DNA from: DASSUW01 sp036257565 | GTDB taxonomy: Bacteria > Actinomycetota > Thermoleophilia > Solirubrobacterales > Solirubrobacteraceae | Length of the DNA stretch: 64,000 bases | Assembly: GCA_036257565.1 (NCBI GenBank) | Contig: DATAFH010000111.1 | Span: 48,047 to 112,046 of the forward strand | Reading direction: 5' to 3' | Shown here: positions 33,407 through 42,235 of the stretch, piece by piece | Layout of the letters: every line of letters starts with the position of its first letter | Position numbering within the stretch: position 1 is the first letter of the stretch | The notes under the pieces: generated by a model | The model's database searches: none | Told to the model about the DNA's origin: nothing | What the model saw: only the letters and a program-made list of their open reading frames with translations | Position numbers and translations under genes: made by a program

Positions 33407-36351
33407 CCGCGGTCCTCCCCCAGCTCTTCGACGAGCTCGACTTCGGCGGGACGTGGCGGCGGTACCAGAAGGCGGCGATCGCGGCGTTCGAGCGTGACCG
33501 CGCCGCCGGTCGCCGGCGGACGCACATCGTCGCTCCGCCGGGGTCGGGCAAGACGCTCGTGGGGGTCGAGCTCGTGCGCCGGGCCGGCCGCCGGGCGCTG
33601 GTGCTGGCGCCCAACGGCGCCGTGCAGATGCAGTGGCCGCGGGCGGTGCGGCAGTTCGCGCCGGCAGCCGCGGTGGCTCGCGTGGCGGGGCCCGAGCCCG
33701 CGTTCCCGATCGCCTGCATGACCTACCAGTCGCTGTGCCAGCTCGACGATCCCGAGGTGGCACTCGGGCGGGTGGCGGCGACGCGCTGGGCGGCCGGGCG
33801 GGCGGCGACCACCGGCGTCGAGGTGGAGGCGGCGCGGCGCGAGGGCGAGCGCTACGAGGGCGCGGCCGCCGAGCGGCGGGCGAGGGAGATCGCCCGCATC
33901 ACCGCCGCGGTCAAGCGCGAGATCGCCCGCGGCGAGCACGCGGGGGTCGAGCTCGCCGACCTGCTGTCGGCCTCCGCCAAGGCGCGCGTGGCGGCGCTGC
34001 GGGCCGGCCGCGTGGGCGTCGTCGTGCTCGACGAGTGCCACCACCTGGCGTCGATGTGGGGATACGTCGTGCGCGCCGTGCTCGACGAGCTGGGTGGCGA
34101 CGACGTCCATGTCGTCGGCCTCACGGCGACGCCACCGTCGGACCTCACCGGCGACGAGTCCGAGCTCTACGCGGAGCTGCTCGGGCCGGTCGACTTCACG
34201 GTGCCGACGCCGGCCGTGGTCCGCGACGGGCATCTGGCTCCGTACCAGGAGCTGGCGTGGCTGACCGAGCCGCTCGGGAGCGAGCGGGCGTGGCTGAGCG
34301 AGCACGACACGCGGTTCAAGGAGCTGATCACCGCGCTGCACGAGGACGTCGAGGGGCCGCTCTCGTTTCCGGCATGGGTGATCACGCGGCTGCGGGAGCG
34401 GCGGCGGTCGCCGGACGACGACGCCGAGGTGCCGTGGGAGGACTTCCAGCATCGCTCGCCACGGCTCGCGCGGGCCGGGGTTCGCTTCCTCGGGTCGGCC
34501 GGCCTGGCGCTGCCAGAGGGCGCGCCGCGCGGCGAGGCATACCGCCGCCCACCGGACCTCGAGGACTGGCTCGTGCTGCTCGAGGACTACGCGCTGCGCT
34601 GCCTGCATCCGTCGGCGGAGCGGGCGGCCGGCGATCGCTACGCGGCGGTGGCGGCCGCGCTGGGCGAGCTGGGGTTCCGGCTCACGCGGCAGGGGATCCG
34701 ACGCGGCACCTCGGAGGTCGACCGGCTGCTGACCGGCTCGCAGGCCAAGGCGCTCGGGCTCGTCGAGGTGCTGGCGGCGGAGACGGAGGCGCGCGGCGAC
34801 GCCTTGCGGGCGCTCGTGCTGTGCGACGCCGAGCTGGCCGAGGCGAAGCCCGATCCGTCGTTGGGAGGCGTGCTCGACCCCGCGTCCGGGACGGCGCGGC
34901 ACGCGCTGGTGGCGGTGGGCGCCGACGCGCGGACGGCGCCGCTGCGGCCGCTGGTGGTCTCCGGGCGAGGGCTGCGGTGCCTGCCGGCGGACGCCGAAGT
35001 CCTGCTCGCGGCCCTGGTGGAGCAGGCGGAGGCGCACCTGGCGCTGCCGGAGTGGTCGGCCGAACCGGACGGCGTCCTCGTGTCGTTGCGATCGTCCGGC
35101 GCCGAGTGGGTCTCGCGGGCGTGGGTGGAGCTGGCCACGCGAGTGCTGGAGAACGGCGTCTGCGGGGCGCTGATCGGCACACGGGCGCTGCTCGGCGAGG
35201 GCTGGGACTGCCCGGCCGTCAACTGCCTCGTCGACCTGACGGTCGCGGCCACCGGCGTCTCCGTGCAGCAGATGCGCGGACGGTCGCTGCGGCTCGACCC
35301 GGCGGATCCTGACAAGCTGGCTTCGAACTGGGACATCGTCTGCGTGGCCCCGGACCTGGCGCGCGGCAGCGCCGACTATGCCCGCTTCGCCCGCAAGCAC
35401 CTGCACCTGTACGCGCCGGCCGACGACGGCGAGATCGAGGCCGGGCCGTCCCACGTCCACCCCGAGCTGAACCCCTTCAGCCCGCCACCCGCCACCCACT
35501 TCGGGGACGTCAACCGCGCCATGGTCGCGCGCGCCGCGGCCCGGGAGGAGGCGCGCGAGCGCTGGCGCCTCGGCGAGCCATACATCGGCGCCGACCTCAA
35601 GACCCTCGTCGTCCGCCCACGGGACGGCGGCGCCGCCGACCTCGTCCCTGACGGCCGGGCGCCGGCAGCCGGACGCTCCGGCGCTCCACCGATCTCGCAG
35701 CGCGCGCCGGTCGCGGTCGCCGCGGCCGGACTGCCAGTCGCGGTCGTCGCCGCGCTCGCCGCCGGCCCGGTGGGGCTGGTGGCCGGACTTGCGCTGGCGG
35801 TCGGCGCGCTCGGGTGGGCGGCGCTGCGGCTTCGCCGTGCCCAGCAGCGGCTGCCGCTCGTCCTGCCGCTCGACGGCGCCGCGCGGGCGGTGGTGGACGG
35901 CTATCGCGCGCTCGGCGAGCTCTCCGACGAGGCGGCCGGCTCGCTCGTCATCGAGCCGCGCGCCTCGGGGTACCTGCGCGTCGCGCTCACACGGGCGACG
36001 CCGGAGGAGAGCGAGCGCTTCGCGACGGCGCTCGACGAGCTGGCGTCGGTGGCCGACGCGCCGCGCTACCTCGTCGGCCGCCCGCTCCCCGACCCGTCGG
36101 CGGGCGCCGCGGCACTGCTGGCCCGCGTGCTGCTCCGCCGGCCGCTGTTCCCGGTGCGCCACCACCCGGTCCCCGCCGACCTCGGGCGCCGCAAGGAGCG
36201 AGCCGAGGCGTTCGCGCGAGCCTGGGCGCACCATCTCGGTCCGACGCAGCTCGTCTTCACCCAGCGCACCGACGAGGGCCGCCGCGCCCGCGCAGCGGCG
36301 GCCGCCGAGGACGGCGGCTACGAGACGGTCGTGCGCGACATCTGGGTCTGA
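33403..36351 (+). CDS. SF2 (DEAH/ResIII-like) helicase with a C-terminal hydrophobic hairpin
   Basis: A 982-residue protein. Motif I is PPGSGKT (45-51), motif II LDECHH (near 210), motif III LTATP (near 239) and motif VI QQMRGRSLR (near 622), so the SF2 motor is complete. An insert of about 300 residues separates the two RecA lobes. Residues about 765-810 form two hydrophobic stretches with a Gly/Pro turn, like a membrane hairpin, followed by about 170 residues of unknown domain. The GTG overlaps the SCO1 stop. No nuclease or methylase domain is seen, and the substrate is unknown. Confidence 0.82.
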   Translation: MTAVLPQLFDELDFGGTWRRYQKAAIAAFERDRAAGRRRTHIVAPPGSGKTLVGVELVRRAGRRALVLAPNGAVQMQWPRAVRQFAPAAAVARVAGPEPAFPIACMTYQSLCQLDDPEVALGRVAATRWAAGRAATTGVEVEAARREGERYEGAAAERRAREIARITAAVKREIARGEHAGVELADLLSASAKARVAALRAGRVGVVVLDECHHLASMWGYVVRAVLDELGGDDVHVVGLTATPPSDLTGDESELYAELLGPVDFTVPTPAVVRDGHLAPYQELAWLTEPLGSERAWLSEHDTRFKELITALHEDVEGPLSFPAWVITRLRERRRSPDDDAEVPWEDFQHRSPRLARAGVRFLGSAGLALPEGAPRGEAYRRPPDLEDWLVLLEDYALRCLHPSAERAAGDRYAAVAAALGELGFRLTRQGIRRGTSEVDRLLTGSQAKALGLVEVLAAETEARGDALRALVLCDAELAEAKPDPSLGGVLDPASGTARHALVAVGADARTAPLRPLVVSGRGLRCLPADAEVLLAALVEQAEAHLALPEWSAEPDGVLVSLRSSGAEWVSRAWVELATRVLENGVCGALIGTRALLGEGWDCPAVNCLVDLTVAATGVSVQQMRGRSLRLDPADPDKLASNWDIVCVAPDLARGSADYARFARKHLHLYAPADDGEIEAGPSHVHPELNPFSPPPATHFGDVNRAMVARAAAREEARERWRLGEPYIGADLKTLVVRPRDGGAADLVPDGRAPAAGRSGAPPISQRAPVAVAAAGLPVAVVAALAAGPVGLVAGLALAVGALGWAALRLRRAQQRLPLVLPLDGAARAVVDGYRALGELSDEAAGSLVIEPRASGYLRVALTRATPEESERFATALDELASVADAPRYLVGRPLPDPSAGAAALLARVLLRRPLFPVRHHPVPADLGRRKERAEAFARAWAHHLGPTQLVFTQRTDEGRRARAAAAAEDGGYETVVRDIWV

Positions 36352-36435
36352 GCAGCGAGCAGCACGGCGAGCTGGGCGGCGACGGCGTGCGGTTCGTCGC
36401 TGCCGCCGTTTGCACACGAACGCGGCACAGAGCCG

Positions 36436-36681
36436 CTACAAACCAGCCCTCCGCGATCGAGCGAGCATGTCCTGGGCTGCGTCCTCGCGATCCTGGGCGG
36501 CCCGGTAGGCGGTGTAGGCGGTCGAGGTCGGCTCCGCGACCCAGTTGCGGTATGCGACGCGCGTCTCGTCGCGGGCGTCGTTCCAGGCGTCGTAGTCGGC
36601 GCAGCTACGCGGGCGGCGGAGGACGACTTCGCGCGTGTCGGCGACCTGATCCAGAAGGGCTCGGAGCTCGTGGGTGCTCAC
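36436..36681 (-). CDS. Small hypothetical protein
   Basis: An 81-residue, probably all-helical soluble protein (MSTHELRALLDQ start; YDAWNDARDETRVAYRNWV in the middle). It starts at GTG with AAGGA six bases upstream, which supports it being real. It converges on the helicase gene. No family is recognised. Confidence 0.55.
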   Translation of the reverse strand: MSTHELRALLDQVADTREVVLRRPRSCADYDAWNDARDETRVAYRNWVAEPTSTAYTAYRAAQDREDAAQDMLARSRRAGL

Positions 36682-36785
36682 GGTCGGTCCTTACGCGTGG
36701 ACACGTTCCCACTCGACGCCCCTTGCTACGCATCACTCGCCCCGCAGGTTTCCTCCCTGACGCACCAACCGGTCAGCACCCTCCC

Positions 36786-36923
36786 TCAATGCCGCCGTTC
36801 GTCCGCACCGCCACGGCTCCGGCGCTCGCGCAGCCGCGCGACGCCGAGCAGACCGACCATGATGAGCAGCGGTGCCGCGTAGAGCAGGTCGAGGAGCCAG
36901 TGGCCGGCGTGCGCGAAGGTCAT
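36786..36923 (-). CDS. 45-residue single-span membrane microprotein
   Basis: MTFAHAGHWLLDLLYAAPLL opens a 45-codon frame with one membrane segment (about residues 9-29) and a basic RERRSRGG tail. Its ATG overlaps the stop of the large membrane protein (ATGA), which strongly suggests coupled translation and a physical partnership. Confidence 0.6.
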   Translation of the reverse strand: MTFAHAGHWLLDLLYAAPLLIMVGLLGVARLRERRSRGGADERRH

Positions 36924-38278
36924 GTGTTGAGCGCCGCCGACAGCAGCCAGAGCCCGAGGAGCGTGAAGAGCACCATCACGCCCAGCATGACGATCTGCGA
37001 GCGCGTCGCCGCCCGGGGGCTGCCATAGACGGCGAGCGCGCGGTCGTGGGCCAGCACGAGCGCCGCCACGTGGCCGACAACGAGCGCGCCCACCTGCACG
37101 TACCAGATGCCGGTCGCGGAGATGACCGAGTAGTCGATGCCCGAGCCGGCCCCCCCGAAGAGGTCGGAGCCGTCACCCAGCGGATCCGACGCCAGCCGCC
37201 ACAGGTCCTGCCCGCTGTAGGCGAGCAGCGAGAAGTAGTGGGCGACGAGGTAGGCGGCCGCGATCGGGATCAGCGTGTGGGCGAAGCGCCGCCCCAGCTC
37301 GACGCGCGAGAGCCGCAGGCCGGCCCGCGGCATGCCGCTCACCCCCGCCACCCAGACCGCCGAGACCGCGGCGATCGAGATCACCAGACCGACGACGAAG
37401 GCCAGCTCTAAGCCGAAGCCCTTGGAGAGGCCCAGGCCCGTGAAGCCGTCCTGCAGGTCGGTGACGATCCCGTTGAAGAGCGGCCCCTCGCGGGCGCCGT
37501 CGAAGGCCGTTGTCCCGATCCCCACGAGCAGCACCGCGGTGGTGCCTGCGCCGGCGGCCAGCGCCGTCGTGCTCACCAGCGGCGGCCGCAGCACGAGCCT
37601 GCCGTCCGCCCGGCGACCGACGGGCGCGAGCCGGGCGATCAGCCCGAACCACACGCCGAACGCGTCACCCCGCCGGGTCCACGCCTCGACGCCGTACAGG
37701 CTCATGCCGACCAGCTGGATCGCGAGGTAGACGAGCATCAGGATCGCCAGCGGCGCCGGATCGCGCGCCGCCGCCCAGCACAGCTCGCAGATCGCGAAGC
37801 CGAGGATGCCGAGCGCCGCCGGCCAGTGGCCCAGCCGCGCCGGATACGGCAGCGGCTCGGGCATCGCGTCCCCGCCGACGCGACCGGCGATCCACCCGGT
37901 GAGCCGCCCGACCGCCCGCCAAGGGCTGAGCAGCCGGAACACGTTGCCGAACAGGAGCGACACGAACGGGATGCCGATCCAGAAGCCGACGTACACCGCG
38001 GTTGGCGCGAGGTTGTCCTGCTGCGTGTCCGTCCCCGCCAGGCCGGCATACGCGACGACGGCGAACACGAAGACCCCGAGGGCGCCGAGCAGCACCTCGA
38101 CCGCCAGCGGGATCCGCACCAGCGCCCGCTCGCGCCAGTGCTCGAGCCGCGGCCGTGACCAGCCGGCCGCCAGCGCGAGGAACGAGACCACGAGCACCGC
38201 CGCGGCGGCGGCCGCGAACAGCCCGACGGGGATCGGGAGGTCGGCCCGACCGACGATCCCGTGAGCGATCAGCCACAC
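36920..38278 (-). CDS. Polytopic membrane protein, unknown function
   Basis: A 452-residue protein with about eleven predicted membrane segments spread along its length and two His-containing hydrophobic helices near the C-terminus (AAYLVAHYFSLLAY and VVGHVAALVLAHD). I recognise no characterised transporter motif. Conserved-looking features are LLSPWRAVGRLTGW and the acidic loop between the last helices. It is followed by a coupled 45-residue membrane protein. It may act in metal, redox or lipid chemistry, which is speculation. Confidence 0.75.
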   Translation of the reverse strand: MWLIAHGIVGRADLPIPVGLFAAAAAAVLVVSFLALAAGWSRPRLEHWRERALVRIPLAVEVLLGALGVFVFAVVAYAGLAGTDTQQDNLAPTAVYVGFWIGIPFVSLLFGNVFRLLSPWRAVGRLTGWIAGRVGGDAMPEPLPYPARLGHWPAALGILGFAICELCWAAARDPAPLAILMLVYLAIQLVGMSLYGVEAWTRRGDAFGVWFGLIARLAPVGRRADGRLVLRPPLVSTTALAAGAGTTAVLLVGIGTTAFDGAREGPLFNGIVTDLQDGFTGLGLSKGFGLELAFVVGLVISIAAVSAVWVAGVSGMPRAGLRLSRVELGRRFAHTLIPIAAAYLVAHYFSLLAYSGQDLWRLASDPLGDGSDLFGGAGSGIDYSVISATGIWYVQVGALVVGHVAALVLAHDRALAVYGSPRAATRSQIVMLGVMVLFTLLGLWLLSAALNT

Positions 38279-38303
38279 GACGATCGAGTCTAGGAACGAC
38301 GAA

Positions 38304-38324
38304 GGCCCCGCTTGCGGCGGGGCC
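38304..38324 (-). terminator. Terminator hairpin after the exported protein gene
   Basis: GGCCCCGC (38304-38311) and GCGGGGCC (38317-38324) form a perfect 8-base-pair stem with a 5-base loop. On the minus strand it is followed by TTCGTCGTTCC and lies 25 bases after the stop of the 38350-39117 gene. Confidence 0.75.
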
Positions 38325-38349
38325 CTCGAGGATCAGACGTTCACGGGAG

Positions 38350-39117
38350 CTACTTGGTGCAGCTCTTCGAGGCCTTGGACTCCGCGGTGCGCTTCCCGGG
38401 AGGCGTCGGGTTGTCCGAGTACCGCAGGACGGCCTTGAAGTCGTACTTGCCGCCCTTGCACCCGGTCGACGTGAGCAGGCTCTTCTTGCCCTTCTTGAGG
38501 TAGATGTTCGCGCTCAGGTCGCCGAGAGCCGAGTACACGCCCGGCACCGGCTGCTGGATGTTCGGGAACTGGGCGTACTCGCCCTTGCCGTCCGGAACCT
38601 TGATCGCGATCTTGGTGCCGTACTTGCCGCTGGCCTTCGAGACCGTGCCCTTGAGCGGTGCCTCGACGTCGCCGCCGTCCTGGTCGAGGAAGAACAGGAG
38701 CTGCTTCTTGCCGCCGTTGTAGACGTAGACGGTGAACGTCAGCGGGGAGGGGCTCGCGGCGTACGGGCCGAGGACGGCGTGGGCCTTGCCCTTGCCGGCC
38801 GCTGAGCCCGACGGGCAGACGCTCCGGCCGTTGCTCGCCATGTCGATGTAGTCGCACTTCGGCAGGCTTCCGCCGTTGAGCTTCCACGTCTTCGGCAGGT
38901 AGAGGGTCAGCGTGTCCATCGTCGTCTTGCTGGCCTCGTTGTTCTTCACGAGGAGGTTGAGCTTCGCCGGCTTCGGCTTCTTCTTCGTGCCGGCGTTCTT
39001 CGGCGTGGCCTTCTTGATCGTCAGCTTGGGCTCCGGATCAGGAAACTGGGCGAGGGCCACGGCGGTGAAACAGAGTGCGGTGAGCGCCGCAACGGCGGCG
39101 ATCAGGTACTTGCGCAA
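38350..39117 (-). CDS. Exported Lys-rich protein, unknown function
   Basis: A 255-residue protein with a Sec signal (about residues 1-23, MRKYLIAAVAAL to AVALA). The mature part is rich in Lys, Gly and Ser, predicted beta-rich, with two conserved-looking Cys pairs (PKCDYIDM...SVCPSG, and TGCKGG with a C-terminal SCTK) that may form disulfides. A terminator hairpin follows. It is a stand-alone gene. I recognise no function; a cell-surface or extracellular structural role is possible. Confidence 0.72.
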   Translation of the reverse strand: MRKYLIAAVAALTALCFTAVALAQFPDPEPKLTIKKATPKNAGTKKKPKPAKLNLLVKNNEASKTTMDTLTLYLPKTWKLNGGSLPKCDYIDMASNGRSVCPSGSAAGKGKAHAVLGPYAASPSPLTFTVYVYNGGKKQLLFFLDQDGGDVEAPLKGTVSKASGKYGTKIAIKVPDGKGEYAQFPNIQQPVPGVYSALGDLSANIYLKKGKKSLLTSTGCKGGKYDFKAVLRYSDNPTPPGKRTAESKASKSCTK

Positions 39118-39234
39118 GGGTTCTCCTCCGAGCTGCTGGGGATCGGATTGACTGACGGATCAACCCCGTAGCGTGCCGGAAGTTTCGCTGTAGCCGCAAC
39201 TTCCATCCGTCCAGGCCCGCTACCGTCGTCGGCC

Positions 39235-39999
39235 GTGCGCGCCCAGCCCGACACGATCCCGGCGCCGCCGTTCCCGCGCGGTCTGGCGTGGATCAACGTC
39301 GCCCCGCTGCGGATGGACAAGCAGATCGGCCGTCCGGTCCTCGTCGAGTTCTGGGACTTCTGCCGGGTCAACTCGCTGCGCACGCTGCCGTACCTGAAGG
39401 CCTGGCACGAGCGCTACCCGGAGCTCCGCGTCATCGGCGTCCACACCGGCGGATTCCTCCCCGCGCGCGACGAGCAGAACGTGCGCCGCGCGGTCGAGCG
39501 GCTCGAGATCCCGTACCCGGTCGTCATCGACGCCCAGCTCGAGCTGTGGGACATGTACGGCAACCAGGGCTGGCCCGCCCGCTACCTGTGGGACGCGAAC
39601 GGCTCGCTGTTCTCGATGCACTACGGCGAAGGCGCGTACGCGGAGACCGAGCACGAGGTCCAGGAGCTGCTCGGCCTCGAACGCGACGTCGTGCCCCCCG
39701 TGCGGCCCGAGGACGAGCCGGGCATCCTGCTCCCCGCACAGACGGAGGACCAGCCCGGCGCCTACCGCGGGCCCTACGAGGCGGGCGGCGTCCACGCCGT
39801 GCTCGAAGGAGCCGGGACCGTCACGGTCAACGGCCGCGCGGTCACGATCACCGAGCCCGGCTGCTACCCGCTCGTCGAGCATCCGCACCACACCGCGGCC
39901 GTGCTCGACTTCGAGGTCGGGCCCGGGGTCACGTGCCACGCGACGTGCTTCACGCCGGGGATCGCAGCTCCTCGTGGCCCCGGTCACCCAGCAGCCTGA
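39235..39999 (+). CDS. Thioredoxin-fold (TlpA/DipZ-like) protein lacking the CxxC pair
   Basis: A 254-residue protein. Residues 30-145 are a TlpA-like fold, but the site usually read as C-x-x-C in the FWTYxCINCLRTLPYLKAW signature is FWDFCRVNSLRTLPYLKAW here: only Cys43 remains, and the CxxC positions are Arg44 and Ser47. Ordinary disulfide exchange is therefore unlikely. The C-terminal 90 residues form a separate beta-rich domain (about 165-245). No signal peptide is seen. It starts at GTG. Its last 50 bases overlap the phosphoesterase gene tail to tail. Confidence 0.78.
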   Translation: MRAQPDTIPAPPFPRGLAWINVAPLRMDKQIGRPVLVEFWDFCRVNSLRTLPYLKAWHERYPELRVIGVHTGGFLPARDEQNVRRAVERLEIPYPVVIDAQLELWDMYGNQGWPARYLWDANGSLFSMHYGEGAYAETEHEVQELLGLERDVVPPVRPEDEPGILLPAQTEDQPGAYRGPYEAGGVHAVLEGAGTVTVNGRAVTITEPGCYPLVEHPHHTAAVLDFEVGPGVTCHATCFTPGIAAPRGPGHPAA

Positions 40000-41068
40000 C
40001 CAGGCGCGGCGGTCCCTCCGGCTCGACGATCACCGCGGTGCCCGGCCAGTACGGCGACGCGTTCGGCTGCGGCGAGAGGAAGTGCGGCTGGTAGACCCAC
40101 GAGCCGGTGTTGACGATCCGCCCGCCGGCGTGGCTGGTCCACTCGGCAGGGTCGTCGCGCGGCCAGGGCCCGGACCGGTGCGAGTGGCCCCAGATCACGT
40201 GCGGCGCGGTCACCCCCAGCCGCTGCAGCACCTCGCGGAAGCCGCGCAGGTAGCCGCGGCGCAGGCCGGCACCCGACAGGTCGCGGTCGACCGGCCCGAT
40301 GCCGAGCGCGTTGATCGCCGCGACCGCCGCCGAGAATCCGGCACCCAGCGCCACCGCCCGCACCGGGTGCCGCCGGCGGCCCTCGCCGCCCAGCGCCACC
40401 CACGCGCGCGCCGACGCGCCCGCTCCCGCGCTCACGACCGCGTGGTCTGAGCGCTGGGTGAGCGCGTGCATCCACGCGTAGAGCGGCGCCAGCACGGCCT
40501 CGTAGTCGTCGGGCGCGGCGCCGTCGGCCGGCAGGTCGACGGCCCACCGCGCCATCGCCCCCGCCGCCAGCCGCTCGAAGGTCGGGACGGTGGCGTGCAC
40601 GTCCGAGTAATGGCCGTGAATCGCGTAGACGTCGTCGCGCAGCCATACCCCCGGGTAGGCGAACCGCACCCGCGCGGGCTTGGCCCGCTCCGCGAGCGTC
40701 GACGCCAGCGGCCCCGAGTCGCGCGGCTCGATCATCTGCTCCAGCCCGAGGAAGCCTGACGGCTCGGTCAGCAGACGGCCGTCGATCCACCCGGCGACGA
40801 GCCCGTGGTCGTGATTGCCGGCCAGCACGAGCAGCTCTCCCTCCGGGCCCAGCGCGCGCCCCAGCTCGGCGAACAGCGCCCCCGCGAGCTCCGGCGCCTC
40901 GCGCTGCGGCCCGTCGCGCAACTCGAGCCCGTCGCCGAGGATCATGACGCGGTCGACGTCGCGCGCCGCCTCGATGAGCGGCACGCGCAGATCCGCCCGC
41001 CGCAGCAGGTCGGCCCGCGTCGAGGCGCCGAGGTGCAGGTCCGAGATCACGAGCGTCCGCACCCGCAC
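39950..41068 (-). CDS. Calcineurin-like metallophosphoesterase
   Basis: A 372-residue phosphoesterase with all five metal motifs: SDLHLG (about residues 9-14), GDGLE, GNHDH, IHGHYSD and GHSHRSG. The order and spacing resemble UDP-2,3-diacylglucosamine hydrolases and related phosphodiesterases; the substrate is not deducible. It has an insertion of about 100 residues (180-280) with an Ala-rich, possibly membrane-associated helix. It converges on the thioredoxin-like gene with a 50-base overlap and is divergent from the CoA transferase gene by 15 bases. Confidence 0.87.
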   Translation of the reverse strand: MRVRTLVISDLHLGASTRADLLRRADLRVPLIEAARDVDRVMILGDGLELRDGPQREAPELAGALFAELGRALGPEGELLVLAGNHDHGLVAGWIDGRLLTEPSGFLGLEQMIEPRDSGPLASTLAERAKPARVRFAYPGVWLRDDVYAIHGHYSDVHATVPTFERLAAGAMARWAVDLPADGAAPDDYEAVLAPLYAWMHALTQRSDHAVVSAGAGASARAWVALGGEGRRRHPVRAVALGAGFSAAVAAINALGIGPVDRDLSGAGLRRGYLRGFREVLQRLGVTAPHVIWGHSHRSGPWPRDDPAEWTSHAGGRIVNTGSWVYQPHFLSPQPNASPYWPGTAVIVEPEGPPRLVRLLGDRGHEELRSPA

Positions 41069-41083
41069 TAGTGTGGCGACGCC

Positions 41084-42235
41084 ATGGGCGGACCGCTCGA
41101 AGGACTCATCGTCGCCGACTTCTCGCGCGTGCTCGCAGGCCCGTACGCCGCGATGCTGCTCGGCGACCTCGGCGCCGACGTGATCAAGGTCGAGCGCCCC
41201 GGCAGCGGCGACGACACCCGCGCCTGGGGCCCGCCCTGGAACGAGGACACCAGCACGTACTACCTGGGCCTCAACCGCAACAAGCGCTCCGTCGTGCTCG
41301 ACCTCGCCGACCCCGAGGACCGGGAGCTCGCACGCCGGCTCGCCGGAAGGGCGGACGTGATGATCGAGTCGTTCCGCCCCGGGCTGATGACCACTTGGGG
41401 CCTCGACGGCGACGCCCTCCGCGCCACGAATCCCCGGCTCGTGTCGTGCTCCGTCACCGCCTTCGGCTCAGGGCAGCAGGCCGGCGAGCTGCCCGGCTAC
41501 GACTTCCTGCTGCAGGCCATGGGCGGCCTGATGAGCGTCACGGGCGAGGCCGACGGGCGCCCGCTGAAGGTCGGCGCCGCGCTGATCGACCTCGTCTGCG
41601 GCCTGCTCGCCGTGGCCGGCATCCAGGCCTCCCTCGCGGAGCGTGAGCGCACCGGCCGCGGGCGCCACGTCGAGGTCTCGCTGATGGACTCGGCGCTGGC
41701 CGCGCTGCTCAACCAGGGCTCGGCCTGGGTCTCCGGCGGCGCCGTCCCGAGCCGTCGCGGCAACCGCCACCCCAGCATCGTGCCCTACGAGACCTACGAG
41801 GCGCAGGACCGCCCGTTCGCCGTCGCGGTCGGCAACGACCGGCTGTTCGCACGCCTGTGCGAAGCGGTCGGCCTCCCCGACCTTCCGCGGGACGACCGCT
41901 TCGCCACCAACACCGCTCGCGTCGCGAACGTCGACGCCCTCGCCGAAGCGCTCGAGGCCGTCTTCCGCACCCGGCCGGCCGACCACTGGCTCACGGCCCT
42001 GCGCACCGCCGGCGTCCCCGCCGGGCCGATCAACCGCGTCGACGAGGCATTCGCGCTCGCTGCAGAGCTCGGCCTGGAGCCGACCGACGACCGCCACGGC
42101 GTCCCCCTCATCACGCCGCCGCTGCGCCTCGACGGCGAGCGGCCGCCGATCCGGCGCCCACCGCCGCGGCTCGACGAGCACGGCGAGGAGATCAGGCGGT
42201 GGCTTCGCTCCGCGCCGCCATCTGCTGGCGGATGA
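41084..42235 (+). CDS. CaiB/BaiF (family III) CoA transferase
   Basis: A 383-residue enzyme that moves CoA between carboxylic acids. The N-terminal signature is plain (DFSRVLAGPYAAMLLGDLGA then VIKVERPGSGD), as is the LNRNKRSVVLDL segment; the catalytic Asp should lie near residue 165. No acid substrate can be assigned. The gene stands alone; its last 44 bases overlap ispH on the opposite strand. Confidence 0.9.
   Translation: MGGPLEGLIVADFSRVLAGPYAAMLLGDLGADVIKVERPGSGDDTRAWGPPWNEDTSTYYLGLNRNKRSVVLDLADPEDRELARRLAGRADVMIESFRPGLMTTWGLDGDALRATNPRLVSCSVTAFGSGQQAGELPGYDFLLQAMGGLMSVTGEADGRPLKVGAALIDLVCGLLAVAGIQASLAERERTGRGRHVEVSLMDSALAALLNQGSAWVSGGAVPSRRGNRHPSIVPYETYEAQDRPFAVAVGNDRLFARLCEAVGLPDLPRDDRFATNTARVANVDALAEALEAVFRTRPADHWLTALRTAGVPAGPINRVDEAFALAAELGLEPTDDRHGVPLITPPLRLDGERPPIRRPPPRLDEHGEEIRRWLRSAPPSAGG

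Noticed and set aside
31209..36351. The kinase-regulator-SCO1-helicase cluster as a phage-defence system
   Set aside because: No nuclease, methylase, toxin or mobile-element context is visible; the helicase alone is not enough evidence.
33307..36417. A very long open frame (about 1036 codons) on the minus strand opposite the helicase gene
   Set aside because: Its translation is His/Arg/Gly-rich without family motifs, as expected from the mirror frame of a GC-rich gene; the plus-strand frame has all SF2 motifs.
41084..42235. CaiB-family gene and the acyl-CoA dehydrogenase as one fatty-acid operon
   Set aside because: They are on opposite strands and separated by ispH and the M28 peptidase gene.
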